A stretch of 64,000 nucleotides of DNA, taken from contig NC_087069.1 in NCBI RefSeq assembly GCF_963678635.1, positions 15,662,660-15,726,659 on the forward strand. The letters run 5' to 3'. Source of the stretch: Symsagittifera roscoffensis (Eukaryota > Xenacoelomorpha > Acoela > Convolutidae). Shown piece after piece: positions 30,770 through 42,639 of this stretch. Each line of letters begins with the position of its first letter. The first letter of the stretch is position 1. The notes under the pieces are model-generated. The model saw only the letters and a program-made list of their open reading frames with translations, did not search any database and was not told where the DNA came from. The position numbers and the translations under genes are program-made.

Positions 30770-33420
30770 GAACAACTGCCCAACACTACGTCTACATAAA
30801 TCCTGGGAAGCTAATTCAACTGCCCAACACTACGTCTAATGGAGTCCTGGTAAGGCAAATCAGCGGCCCAACACTGGTTTGCTGGAGTGTTGGGAAGGTA
30901 AATCAACGACCCAACACTGGTTTGCTGGAGTGTTGGGAAGGCAAATCAACGGCCAAACACTAGTTTGCTGGAGTGTTCGAAAGGCATTTCAACTGCCCAA
31001 CGCTTGAGTCCTGGGAAGACAAATTAACTGCCCAACACTTGAGTCCGTGTCGGGCAAACTAACAGCCCAACACGTGGAGTCTTGGGAAGACAAATCAACT
31101 GCACAACATTTGAGTCCTGGGAAGATCAAACAACTGTTCAACACTTCAGTCCTGAGAAGGTAAATCAACTGCCCAACACTTGAGTCTTGGGAAGGCGAGT
31201 CAACTGCCCAACACGAGGAGTCTTGGGAAGACAAATCAACTGCCCAACACTTGAGTCCTGGGAAGGCAAATTAAGGGCCCAACACATGGAGTCTTGGGAA
31301 GACAAATCAACTGCCCAACAGTTGAGTCCTGAGAAGGCAAATCAACTGCCCAACACTTGAGTCCTGGGAAGGCGAATTAATTGCCCAACACTTGGAGCCT
31401 TGGGAAGGTAAATCAACTGCTCAACACTTGAGTCCTGAGAAGGCAAATCAACTGCCCAACACTTGAGTTCTGGGAAGGCAAATTAAGAGCTCAACACATG
31501 GAGTCTTGGGAAGGCAAATCAACTGCCCAACTTTTGAGTCCTGGGAAGGTAAAACAACAAAAAACACTTGAGTCCTCGGAAGGTAAATCAACTACCAAAA
31601 ACTTGAGTCCTGGGAAGGCAAATTAACTGCCCAACATTTGGAGTCTTGAGAAGGCAAATAAAACCTCCAACACTTGCTTCCTGGGAAGGCAAGTCAACTG
31701 CGCAACACTTGAGTCCCGGGAAGGCAAATTAAGAGCTCAACACATGGAGTCTTGGGAAGGCAAATCAACTGCCCAACTTTTGAGTCCTGGGAAGGTAAAA
31801 CAACAAAAAACACTTGAGTCCTGAGAAGGTAAATCAACTGCCCAACACTTAAGTCCTGGGAAGGCGAATCAATTGCCCAACACTTGGAGCCTTGGGAAGG
31901 TAAATCAACTGCCTAGCACTTGAGTCCTGGGAAGGCAAATCAACTGCCCAAATTTTGAGTCCTGGGAAGGTAAAACAACAAAAAACACTTGAGTCCTCGG
32001 AAGGTAAATCAACTGCCAAAAACTTGAGCCCTGGGAAGGCAAATTAACTGCCCAACATTTGGAGTCTTGAGAAGGCAAATCAACTGCCCAAAAATTGAGT
32101 CCCGGGAAAGCAAATCAATCGCCCAACACTTGAGTCATGGGAAGGCAAATTAACTGCCCAACACATGGAGTCTTGGGAAGGCAAATCAACTGCCAACACT
32201 TGAGTCCTGAGAAGGTAAATCAACTGCCCAACACTTAAGTCCTGGGAAGGCGAATCAATTGCCCAACACTTGGAGCCTTGGGAAGGTAAATCAACTGCCC
32301 AGCACTTGAGTCCTGGGAAGGCAAAGCAACTGCCCAACACTTGAGTCCTGGGAAGTTAAATGAAGTGCCCAACTTATGGAGTCTTGGGAAGGCAAATCAA
32401 CTGCCCAATTTTTGAGTCCTGGGATGGTAAAACAACAAAAAACACTTGAGTCCTTGGAAGGTAAATCAACTGCCAAAAACTTGAGCCCTTGGAAGGCAAA
32501 TTAACTGCCCAACATTTGGAGTCTTGAGAAGGCAAATCAACTGCCCAAAAATTGAGTCCCGGGAAAGCAAATCAATCGCCCAACACTTGAGTCCTGGGAA
32601 GGCAAATTAACTGCCCAACACTTGGATCCCTGGGAAGGTAAAACAAATGCCCAACATTTCAGTCCTGAAAAGGTGAATCAACTGCCCAACACTTGAGTCC
32701 TGGGAAGGCGAATCAACTGCCCAACACTTGGAGCCTTGGGAAGGCAAATCAAACCTCCAACACTTGGGTCCTGGGAAGGCAAGTCAACTGCCCAACACTT
32801 GAGTCCCGGGAAGGCAAATTAAGTGCTCAACACATGGAGTCTTGGGAAGGCGAATCAACTGCCCAACACTTGAGTCCTGAGAAGGTAAATCAACTGCCCA
32901 ACACTTGAGTCCTGGGAAGGCGAATCAATCGCCCAACACTTGTATCCTTGGGAAGGTAAATCAACTGCCCAACACCTGAGTCCTGGGAAGGCAAATCAAC
33001 TGCCCAACACTTGAGTCCTGGGAAGGCAAAATAAGTACCCAACTTATGGAGTCCTGGGAAGGCGAATCAACTGCTCAACACTTGGAGCCTTGGGAAGGCA
33101 AACCAAACCCTCAACACTTGGGTCCTGGGAAGGCAAGTCAACTGCCCAACACTCGAGTACAGGGAATGCAAATTAACTGCCCAACATTTTGAGTCTTGAG
33201 AAGGAAAATCAACTGCCCATAAATTGAGTCCTGGGAAAGCAAATCAACTGCCTAACACTTGAGTCCTGGGAAGGCAAATTAACTGCCCAACACTTGGAAT
33301 CCTGGGAAGGTAAACAAATGCCCAACACTTGAGTCCTGGGAAGGTAAATCAACTGCCCAACATTTGGCCTTGAGAAGGCAAATCAACTGCCCATTGCTTG
33401 AAAACTTGAGTATTGGGAAA
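30770..33420. repeat. 35-bp minisatellite, about 75 units
   Basis: The unit reads CAACTGCCCAACACTTGAGT followed by CCTGGGAAGGCAAAT, repeated head to tail with 1-6 changes per unit. Variants such as the TTTTGAGTCC and ACAACAAAAAACAC units recur at 31550, 31799, 31975 and 32431. Intervals of about 247, 176 and 456 bases are multiples of 35, so longer blocks have been copied as higher-order units. Open frames on both strands (60-90 codons, SQDSSVGQL-type) are by-products of the repeat. Confidence 0.93.
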
Positions 33421-33849
33421 CTAAGACATGTGCCCGACACAAGAGAAACTGAATCTTCAAAATAACTGCCCAAGAGCAAGGAAAACAAATCTTGAGAGAC
33501 ACAAAAAACTACACGGCACCTGGGCTTCTGGGGGTCCTGGAAATTCAATTAAAAATTCCATTTTAAACAATTTGGATAAGAACAAAAAAAAACACAAGGT
33601 AATCTAAGTTTTAACTCAGTGTGAGTAGATATTCAACTGAAAATTGTTTTACAAGGATTATAAATTTAACAAGAGTATCAGACTTTTATGATTTTTTTAT
33701 TTACTATTACTTCCTGCATATAGCAGAAAGTGTAATCAAACCAAAATTGTAAATAAATAACATGTAGAGGACAAGAGTATCGTTACCAGAAAAAGGTAGC
33801 CAAGACAGATACCCGTAACAACGATACCAAGACTAAAGAGGAAATATAT
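33421..33849. other. No recognisable feature
   Basis: AT-rich sequence between the 35-bp array and the Gypsy-like element. No LTR end or primer-binding site recognised. Confidence 0.4.
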
Positions 33850-33919
33850 ATCAGTTAACATGCTGAACACTCAAAGCAACAGAGAGAAGAAAGAGGTGAA
33901 GAACAGTAGTGAAGCTCAC

Positions 33920-34650
33920 GGAACGAAAGAGTGCATCTGTCGCAAAAATGGATGTAGAGACACCTAAGGGGGAAGAAGCTAACGGGGCAGAAGCCAAGTG
34001 TACGCTGGAGATAAACTATCGGAAAGCAGCAGCGGATGCAATAAATTAAGTGAAACAAGATTTGGCAACAAATGAAATCGAACAAAGGCTCAAACAGGAA
34101 ATAGAAAAACAGCAAAGAAATGAGCCGTTTTCAGCAGAAAGAGCCGACCCAGAGATAAGCGAAAATCTGAAGATCAGAGGCGACTGCAAATCCTTAAAAA
34201 TGGAGACTGGAAAACCTTTCGGGATCACGAAGAGATGAGCGAGAACCATGTCAATAATCACCGTAGGTGTCCACAAAGTAATGAGGAATCTGAGCGAACC
34301 AGTGAACAAAAACTAATGCACATAGACGTATGTGCGGACTATTTGCGAACCATCAGTCTGAAAGCTTCTTCGAGAGCGATCAGAGCAATACTGACGAAAG
34401 GCGGTGGAAAATCGATAAATTAGACAGCAGATACACCGAGGTCAATGGTCCACCCGAGGTCATGCTAAACATCTATTCAAAGAGGATGATAACGTCCAAT
34501 GGTGACCTGGTTGGCCAAATCTCCGTGGGTCGAGAGGAACTCAAAGTGAGATCGATTGGACATTGCGCAAGGCTTGAGGAAGGCGCTATGCATTTGGGAA
34601 GAGAAGCAGACGTGTCCGCACATGTACTGGATATAAAAGGTAAAAAGACG
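33920..34650 (+). pseudogene. Gag C-terminal remnant, plus copy
   Basis: Frames 34050-34238 and 34235-34423 encode KQDLATNEIEQRLKQEIEKQ and then MHIDVCADYLRTISLKASSR. These match EIEQKVKLELENEKFQ and MHLDTYADYLRQVEPRTESR in the minus copy's Gag. The preceding bases (33950-34045) give a weak trace ending AAADAIN. No CCHC knuckle or capsid region is present, so the N-terminal part of gag is lost. Frames change at least twice before protease. Confidence 0.55.
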
Positions 34651-35640
34651 CCTTTAGAGGGACTAATAGACACGGGAGGTATCTTGAGCGTGATAACAAT
34701 AGAAACTTGGAGACGGATGGGACTTGACAAAGATGACATGATAGACTCCAGAATCCGATTTTCAGCAGCAAACAAATGGCGTTAAAGGTCCTTGGCAGAA
34801 CACCAATTTATTAGCCATAAACTTTGGGGAACGCAATCTGTGAATGAGCGTCTTTGTAGTGGAAAATCTAGATGAATCAGATCAATTAATTTTAGGCAGG
34901 GGTTTTATCAGGAACATTGACGTAACTGTTGATCTTGCAATGCGATGTTCGGATTTCGAATCGAAAGGAAGTACATAATAAAACCGTTAAATGTTCTAAT
35001 GAAAAAAAAAGTGCAAAGTTCCTTGAATAGGAGGGTGAGTTTGAAAGCTAATGAGGCTGCAATAATTGTAAGTTTGAGAATGAAAAACTACAACGAACTC
35101 AGTGATAATAAACAGGTTTGTGTAGTACTAAATCCAAATAGCCAAAGTGCTGTAATTTTAGGAAGATCATTCTCGATCACCAAGAGTGGCCTCAGTGTCT
35201 TGTTGAATGACAATCACAACCCAGAGAGGGAGGAAATTGGGGTACGCGTTGCCGGTGAAAACTAGATATGAAATGACTGAAAATGTTAAAAATATGAAGT
35301 TCTTGATTGTCTGAATCATATGGACAAGATTTGTATCTTGAGTAGGTTGAGGCGAATAAACATTTCGTCGGGTGTCATCAATTCACTAGAAGTCAGCGAC
35401 AAACAATGGACTGTCAAGCTGTTCGAATGATCCTTAAAAACCCACAACAGAGGAATTGGAAATGGATAAACAGTTATTACCAGAAATTGAACATTAAAGT
35501 GAATTGGAATTGGCTAAACCGTTATTACCAGAAATTAAACATTAAGGAGAAAGATAACGGACAAAAAGCTCGAAGCCATCAAGGACGTGTTAGATATGAA
35601 TTTAGATGTTTTATCGAGACACAAGGCGGATATTGGGTGT
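34460..35640 (+). pseudogene. Aspartic protease and protease-RT linker, plus copy
   Basis: The frame 34330-34785 ends with the protease N-terminal half: PLEGLIDTGGILSVITIETW, where DTG is the active site. After a frame change, FVVENLDESDQLILGRGF and IRNIDVTVDL follow (about 34850-34940), which is the conserved C-terminal signature. The linker then runs through 34945-35265 (NKQVCVVLNPNSQSAVILGR) and on to RT. Catalytic Asp is intact but the two halves are in different frames. Confidence 0.65.
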
Positions 35641-36895
35641 TGTAATTTTGTTGAAGATGATATAGAATTAGAGGAGTCTGTGGTACCGCACAAGGAGGGG
35701 CGAGGCGCATGACCCCACACAAATCGGTGGCATGCAGGAAAGAAAAAGAAATTGTACTAGCTTTTGACATGGATAAACCATCCAAATCACCGTGGGCGTG
35801 TGGAATGGTGATGGCCAAAAAGAAAGAATATCAACTGAGATTTTGTTGTGAATTTCAATATCTGAACTCCGTCACGATGATTGATGCTTTTCCCAACGCG
35901 AAGATAGATGAGAGGCTTTCGAAATTGAGGGATGCTATTTTTTTTCTGCGATTCTTGATCTGGGATCGGCTTTTGGCAGGTACCGCCTAGAAAACAAGAT
36001 AAAGAGAAAACGGGATTTGTTTGTGACCCGGGACTGTTCCGATGGAAGAGGATGCTTTCGGCCTATGCAATGCGACAGTCACATTCCAGAGACTGATGTT
36101 ACAAGCACTGACAAGAGTAATAAAGAAATAGAGAAACTTGGTAATCACATCGAGCGATTGGACGAAGTGTTCACATTTACAAAAAGGGCAGGATTGAACA
36201 ACGCAGCAGAAGATGCCCCGGATATCGAATATCGGGGGCATGAAATAGAACTGGATGAGTCGGCGGTACCACAAAGGGGTGGGACGAGGCGCATGACCCC
36301 ACAAAAATCGGACGCATATAGAAAACAAGTAGAAACGTTACTAGAGCATGAGCTGGTAGAACCATCCAGATCACCGTGGGCGTGTGGAATGGTGATGGCC
36401 AAAAAGAAAGAATATCAACTGAGATTTTGTTGTGAATTTCAATATCTGAACTCCGTCACGATGATTGATGCTTTTCCCAACGCGAAGATAGACGAGAGGC
36501 TTTCAAAATTGGGGAATGCTAACTTTTTTTACGATACTTGATCTGAGACGGCTTTTGAAAGCACCGCTTGAAAAACAAGATAGAGAGAAAACGGGATTTG
36601 TTTGTGAGCTGGGACTGTTCCGATGGAGGAGGATGCGTTTCGGCCTATGCAATGCGACAGCCACATTCCAGAGACTGATGTCACAAGCACTGACAAGAGT
36701 AATAAAGAAATATGGAAACTTGGTAATCACGTCGAGCGATTGGACGAAGTGTTCTCATTTACAAAAAGGGCAGGATTGAAATGCAAGCCTTCGAAATGCG
36801 AGTTTTTAGAATACTCGAAGAAACATTTCGGAAGGATGGTGGACAAGGATGGCATCAGACCAGATCAAGACGCTGTAGAAGCAGTCCTGAATTAA
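35641..36895 (+). pseudogene. Ty3/Gypsy reverse transcriptase with internal duplication and no YVDD box
   Basis: RT traces occur twice, about 587 bases apart. Each has SPWACGMVMAKKKEYQLRFC (fingers) and NSVTMIDAFPNAKIDERLSK. The second half adds FFTILDL (motif A Asp), GFVCELGLFRWRRMRFGLCN with ATATFQRLM (motif B), and AGLKCKPSKCEF with GRMVDKDGIRPDQDAVEAVL (thumb). Motif C, YVDD, is missing in both halves: the DNA passes from YGNLV straight to ERLDEVF. Because both halves share the deletion, it came before the duplication. The enzyme cannot be active. Confidence 0.8.
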
Positions 36896-37430
36896 ATTTA
36901 ATCAACGACTGAACATCAGTTAAAGAGCTTTCTTGGTTTTGCAAACTACTAAAGATTACTCACCAAAGATTAGTCAGACAAGGTATACCCGATGCAACAA
37001 CTCATGAGACATAAGGGCAAGAAATTTATGTGGAACATCGCAGCAGAAGAGTCTTTTCAGTGAATAAAAAGATAGTTGTGTGAGGCTCCAGTAGTGGGTA
37101 TGGCGATAGAGAAAGGCATGTACGTCCTAGATACCGACGCTTCAGTGGTCGCAGTTTCTGGCAAACTCCCTCAAGATCAAGAAAGGAACGACAAGACCGT
37201 CATGAGACCAATAGGATACGGGAACAAAGTTCAGAGCGACACGGAGATGAAAAATGGGGCGCCCAAAGCAAATATGTTTGCGGTGGTCACCTTTAAAGAG
37301 AAATACAAGGATATCTAGGCAGCGAGCCGTTCAAACTACAATTTGATCACAGAGATGTCTCCTGGCTGCAAACGTACCCCAATGTTTTAAAGTTACATCG
37401 GAAGATGGATAGTAGGAGTATATGGTTACA
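36896..37430 (+). pseudogene. RNase H domain, plus copy
   Basis: 37076-37318 encodes CEAPVVGMAIEKGMYVLDTD then ASVVAVSGKL, where DTDAS carries the first RNase H carboxylate, followed by SDTEMKNGAPKANMFAVVTF, which includes the Glu-containing helix. Upstream (36900-37075) a shifted trace gives SFLGFANY and YPMQQLMRHKGKKFMW, the connection to RT. Downstream, 37360-37430 is the final Asp region in another frame. RNase H removes RNA from the cDNA hybrid. Confidence 0.65.
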
Positions 37431-37432
37431 AC

Positions 37433-38540
37433 ATGATAATTGAGCACAGGACAAGGGATAACCATCAAAATGCAGACCAGTTGAGAAAGAAAACCGAACT
37501 TTACGAGAGGCAAGAGCTGAAGGAAGCTGACAGTTCTGAAAAAAAAGATCGATTCTCATTCATAGACAAGGTAATCTATGACAATTTTTCACTCACGAGA
37601 TGGCTCGATAAATCAGTGAAGCCGATCGGGGATCATCCTGAATTACCAACTGAACACCGGGAGACAATTATCCTAGGGAGACAACCGGGAATACCAGTGG
37701 AACTCCTGCTCAAGTCGATGATAGTCAGAGAAACGTTGAAGGCGAAAGATTATGACCAGGGGGAAGTAAAGAACGGGAGATTAGCAGTAAGACAAGCTTT
37801 GATGAGATTGCTTCAGAAACTGGCTGACAACAAGCCCGTGGACATGAATGAGAAGACTAATGAACCAGAACTCACGATAATGAGGAGGAGTAAAGAAGTC
37901 CCGCGCGAAAAAAGTTAGTTGGAAGATAGAGATCTAGAGAGTTAAGAATGGGTGCTGACGTTAGTCGAGAAAATCCCAGATGGGATACTCATGCAGAAAA
38001 CACTGAGAAAGAAAAAAAAAGTCTTTCAAGGAGGAGGCCGAAGAGCTCAGAGAAGATCAAGAGTCCGGGTAGTGGATAGTGAATGCGGAAGAGAGTGAAG
38101 AAGAGAATTTGTCCGGGGAGCCAGAAGAAGTGGACGAGAACTCTACGGGAAGTGAAGACGAGCAATACAGCCTATGCATGATACTAGCAGAAGCAAAGAG
38201 GAGAAACCAGGATAGAGAAATACATACGAACCACTCGTCTGGAACGTACAGTTTAGACAGTGACGATGCAATTGGAGGAGAAAAACTAGAGATAATAGCG
38301 GTATCAAGGAAACCCTTCAGGTATCAAGGAACAAAAGGACGAATATAGAGCCCGAAAGCAACAGGGAGATCTCGAGCAAGAAAGCGTGTGTCAAACTGAG
38401 AGATGATATCCACAACCCGGGAGCATTGACAGGGCAAATAATGGCCTTGAACGAGCACGTGAAGGCAACGTACAGGCTATCAGACTTGATTCGGGCACAG
38501 AAAAATGAGAAAATGACCATCCATCTCTCCAAATGGATCA
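37433..38540 (+). pseudogene. RNase H-integrase linker, plus copy
   Basis: The frame 37433-37918 begins IIEHRTRDNHQNADQLRKKT, the classic end of Ty3/Gypsy RNase H (with HQNADxLS-type motif), then continues into a charged linker with RWLDKSVKPIGDHPELP. 38079-38348 is an acidic Ser/Glu-rich stretch. The linker has no enzymatic motif. A shifted trace to 38540 leads to the integrase zinc finger. Confidence 0.55.
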
Positions 38541-38619
38541 AAACAAGGGAGAAAGAGAAAGGGCGGTCTGGAAGAAGATAGCTATAAGATCCTGAGCCAG
38601 TTCAACAAGGAATGGAAGC

Positions 38620-39720
38620 GGCTAATTTTTTTACACTGCGTATGGCGTGGTGGCTTGCAAGAGAAGAGATGAAGAAAGAATACTGCACAAACACCACCTC
38701 GTCATACTACCGCAGCTTTTTCAGCCAGAAGTGCTGTTCAGGTCACATGATCAAATGGGACTTAAGGGAAAAGATAAAGTACAACAAAGAACGCTGTATC
38801 GTTTGATTCGCCTACAACGAGGAAAGCGTGCAAGAGATGGGTCAATGCATGTTTTTCATACCTGCAATTGAAGGAACCGAGGAAAATGGAATTCCTACTC
38901 AAATCGCTGAAAAAATTGAAAACTAATGAGGTCGTGTAGATAGACCACCGAAAAATCTGGATTACAGAAACCGGATATAATCAGAGACAAGTAGTCATAG
39001 ACCACTTCAAGAAACTGACGGAAGATTTATTGTGTCAAGCGGCCTCAGCGGAAGAAACAATGATCACTTGATTACGCACTGGATCTCGAGATACGCATGT
39101 CCCATGACTTTTCAATCAGACAACGGGATGGCCTTCATCGGGGATCTGACGAAAGTTTTGATGAAGAGATCCCACATCGCTCAAGTACACTGGGCTGGCG
39201 GAGGGGCGAAATAGGACGATAGTGAATATGCTCAGGCTATACTGCTCGAGTTATATGACAGATTGGGACAAATACTTGCTGCAAGTAGTGGGAGCATACA
39301 ACATCACGCAACACTCGACAACGGGGATCATTCCATTCATGATGCTGGATGCTGACAAGGTTCTCTTCTGGCCAGAATACGAGGGGCAAAAGACTTCAAC
39401 CTAAGCCTGCGTGAGGTAGGCGATGAAGAGATAACAAGAGTGGAGTGATCTGTGTATACGGAACACAGCTCAAGCACAGATGAGACAACGCAAAAACTAC
39501 GGTGAGAAAAGACTACAAACAAAGCTGTACTCTGTGGGGCAGTATGTCTGGGTGTTTGAGAACGGCATACCTCCAAAAAGAACAGGGAAGTTATGGAAGA
39601 AATGGAGAGGGTAGTTCATGATGACAAGGGTACATCAGCAGGGTCAGTTCTACCGCCTGAGCACAGGATGAGCCGCGGACTATGAAAATCTGAAGTCTCA
39701 TGTCCCGTCACCGGAGAATT
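38620..39720 (+). pseudogene. Ty3/Gypsy integrase, plus copy (broken)
   Basis: The zinc-binding N-terminus is traceable at 38647-38871 (LHKHHLVILPQ with SHDQMG, the usual Cys pair partly lost). The core shows VIDHFKKLTE with the first Asp (codon 39000-39002), then AEET, THWISRYACPMTFQSDNGMA with the second Asp (39119-39121), and, in another frame, GLAEGRNRTIVNMLRLYCSS with the Glu (39201-39203). The stretch that should hold HPQTN is deleted and D-E spacing is out of frame. The C-terminal domain follows at 39460-39720 (YSVGQYVWVF, GPFMITEV equivalent). The protein is non-functional. Confidence 0.75.
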
Positions 39721-39721
39721 A

Positions 39722-40985
39722 GTGCGTGCCTCAAAACACGGAAAGCCTAGAATATCTGATAGTGGAACTGGATGTGAGGTCAGCGAGAGTGGCACCAGAG
39801 AGAAGAACGATGGAAACGAGAACACAAGCATGGATGACAATGAAAAGATAGAAGTCCACTCGAATGATGTTTCATTTGCAGAAGAGGATAGGAATGAACC
39901 AGAGCAGAATGAAGTGCCCGAGTGGATAGAGCCAGACAAGCCTCCGACCATAGAGACAAGGCGACGCGGGCGCGAAAAGACCAGCATGGAAGACAACAAA
40001 TATTATGATGACTTCTTGATTGATAAAATATAACCAAATGAGATGAAGACAGATTTGGTGAGCATGGGTGACTTGATCCCGGAAAATTAGTGGTAGATCA
40101 TTGAGGGTAATGCGGATTTCTGGCAGAAAGATCACAATATACCAGAACGAGAGATGATTCTAGAACAGAGCAAACAGAAAAAAGGGAGCACGAAAGTTTC
40201 AGGGTTCTAGAATGGATGTATGACCTGCCAGCGGGCGAAAATGAGGGACAGAGTAGGCAACAGGTCGACATATCTTCAGCCAAAAACGTGAAGAGAGAAA
40301 ACCATTGGCTGGATAGCTTCGGACCGGTTACTAGACATACCGCCAGATAACTCAAGCGCGGCACCATCGACGGGGACGTCGATAAAAATTCTTGTCGGGG
40401 GAGTGGGGGTAGGACTTACCCACACCGAAAATTTAATAAGAAAAAACTCAGCGAAACAAGGGAAACCCGTGGACTGCAAGTGGATCAAGAGAAAGCTGAA
40501 CCCACTATTGGAATAATTTCTAGACCAAATTTGATACCCCGAATGAATACTCGGAAAACATCTTGATCCCGGACAGCGATTTCATCGTATCTGACAGGAC
40601 CAGTTCAATCTGCAAAATAGCAGATATGAGCATAAAGACCAGGCTAGAGGCGGATGTCGAAAGAGAATATCAAAATGTGGAGTACTTGCTCAAAGAAAGA
40701 CCGGGGTTGGCGGGCCTGGCGGCGTTCCCATCATCAGTTTTTCAGGTGCCAGGCAAGTACTTGTTTTTTTCGGAGACGAAAGTCAGTGAAAAGTGTGCGG
40801 TGGATCCTGAAAATGTGGTACTGACGTGGACGCGCCTAAAGAACTTTCTGGTGGAAAGGGGATAGAAGGAAGTCTCAATACCAGTTTACGATCCGAATAG
40901 AATCAAAATTGAATCCCCAAGAGTTGTAAGTGGTCTTGCACGTGGTCTTCCTAAAAAAGAAAATAACAAACAAATACAAAAGAAA
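39722..40985 (+). pseudogene. Pol acidic tail and macro domain, plus copy
   Basis: 39722-40033 is an acidic tail with NEPEQNEVPEWIEPDKPPTI, equivalent to DPEQMEVPKNLEPDLPFTI in the minus copy. A TAA at 40031-40033 and other stops separate it from the macro domain. 40563-40865 gives ADMSIKTRLEADVEREYQNV, RPGLAGLAAFP, YLFFSETKVSEK and LTWTRLKNFLVERG, then TAG, then KEVSIPVYDPN. As in copy 1 the catalytic-position Lys is kept but the GCGLD loop is absent. The end reads KKYYLR near 40995. Confidence 0.62.
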
Positions 40986-41611
40986 TATTACCTGAGAATT
41001 GTTTGATTCTCGAGTGGGTACAAGCGTCTTGAGTTGGGGCTGGAATCTCGAGTGCACACAGCTTCCTTGAGATAAGGGCATTGTACATCGTATAAGATTA
41101 AGTTTTGAATTTTTGGAACGACAGTCATGCTGAACAACTAATACAAATCGCACAATGCTGAAATATAAAAGAGTCTGCAGCATTTTACACTTATTTGAAC
41201 ATTTTGAGATGGTGCACGCAAATATGATGTTTTGCTCTTTGGAGCAAGCAATGGACTGATTAACAAAATATCATTTAATCAAAACCGTTTTAAAAATTTT
41301 GTGAGAAACTTCTGAATGGGATTACAGCGGTGGTAAGAAATGGACACGTTTATGTTTTGTTTTATTTTCAGTTTGAATTTGATTAATAGTCAGGAGAAAT
41401 CAGGCGGATACGATTGAAACTGACGGACAAGAGAATCAATGGGAATCTAGTAGTTCACGCTGCGCAACGGTACTTTATTCAGTGATAAACTGGTACGGTA
41501 TCCTCTTGAGTCTAATAGGGTACGGTATCTTCGTGAGTGATAAACTGGTACAGTATCTTCTTGAGAATAACCTGGTACGGTATCTTCTTGAGAATTGAGT
41601 AATCTTCAGCA
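40986..41611 (+). other. Inter-ORF region, plus copy
   Basis: Closely matches 1009-1588. It holds the conserved pyrimidine tract ending in CAG at about 41353-41371 and the short tandem repeat. No coding trace. Confidence 0.5.
41481..41597 (+). repeat. Degenerate ~36-bp tandem repeat before ORF2, copy 3
   Basis: Units sharing ACGGTATCTTCTTGAG; equivalent of 1461-1575 and placed just before the ORF2 ATG at 41612. Confidence 0.65.
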
Positions 41612-42515
41612 ATGGCCGATCGCGTTTGGAAATCTGTGCCAGCGGGACTGAAGAAGCCCACATCTGAGGGATATGGACCATTCCCTGGTGGACGAGAGGA
41701 TGGCGGTGATGCTGAGTGCCATCTTGCTGCTGGAGTCGCAAGGAGAAGGTAGGGAGTCAGCAATGAAAGCTGTGCTGATGGTGGGATATACGTCGCATGG
41801 AATATCAAACCAGGAACAGACTAAATGGCTGTCAGGGAGCACCGACGGAGGCTGCAGAGGATCTGACTTGGCGACAAAACCTGGCTTGAGCAATAACACG
41901 GAAAATGGTACTGGCGAGTTTCCCTTCCCGACCAGACAAGCCTGAATACCGGAGTTCAGCAGCAAACCCGCGTCAACAATACGAGCTCAACAGATGGAGA
42001 AGGCATACCCGGACGTCAAGAAACTGAGGAGAGAGTTGGAGAAGAGCCATAAAGACCGGTATCAAGCCACTCTGGATAGGGACAAAGCTATTCTGGACAG
42101 AGACCATGCGACTTTGGACAAGTACAAAGCTATACTTGAGATGGATATGTTGAAGGCCGAGTTGAAACAAACCCGGAAGATGCAAGAGACTATGGTGAGC
42201 CGTGACCAGCTGAAGTCGGAGTTTGATGGATTGCAAAGGCGACAGCCGGAGGTGGTGAGAAGCAAGGATCGGAAGGCGAGGACGCCAATTGAACCCCTGA
42301 TGGCTCGATCCAGACCGGAGTCGAAAATGGAGGTAGATGAGGTACCCAATGCGAGCGGTCGTTCTAACCTCGATAGAGTGGCTCAAGAACAGATGAGCAA
42401 AAATCTGGAGACGGGAACCCACTCTGTCCTTGAGAGATCTCGAATTGAGCCTGATGAAACCGCTGAGGTAGGATGCGGCATTTCCTGGCCTGACGCCCAG
42501 CTCGACTGGTGGTAG
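41612..42515 (+). pseudogene. ORF2 N-terminus with coiled coil, plus copy
   Basis: ATG at 41612 starts MADRVWKSVPAGLKKPTSEG, longer than in copy 1 before it stops at about 41750. After frame changes 41994-42515 is open for 173 codons. Residues 1-75 form a charged coiled coil (KLRRELEKSHKDRYQATLDR and repeats of LDRD), followed by a hydrophilic Arg-rich linker ending SWPDAQLDWW. Position and sequence match 1589-2433. Function unknown; probably multimerisation. Confidence 0.5.
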
Positions 42516-42639
42516 CCAGGTCAGTGCCGGAACTTCGCTTCTCAAGGAGCTGAAAGAGAGTTTGCAGTCAAGAACCCCCCAAAAACCCTGCGTCGAAAGG
42601 AGAGCCGCACACCTGGAAAAAGAAACCGGTGAGAAGCGG

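Noticed and set aside
30989-32908. Several 60-90 codon repeat proteins (SQDSSVGQL type)
   Set aside because: Products of the 35-bp minisatellite in rotating frames.
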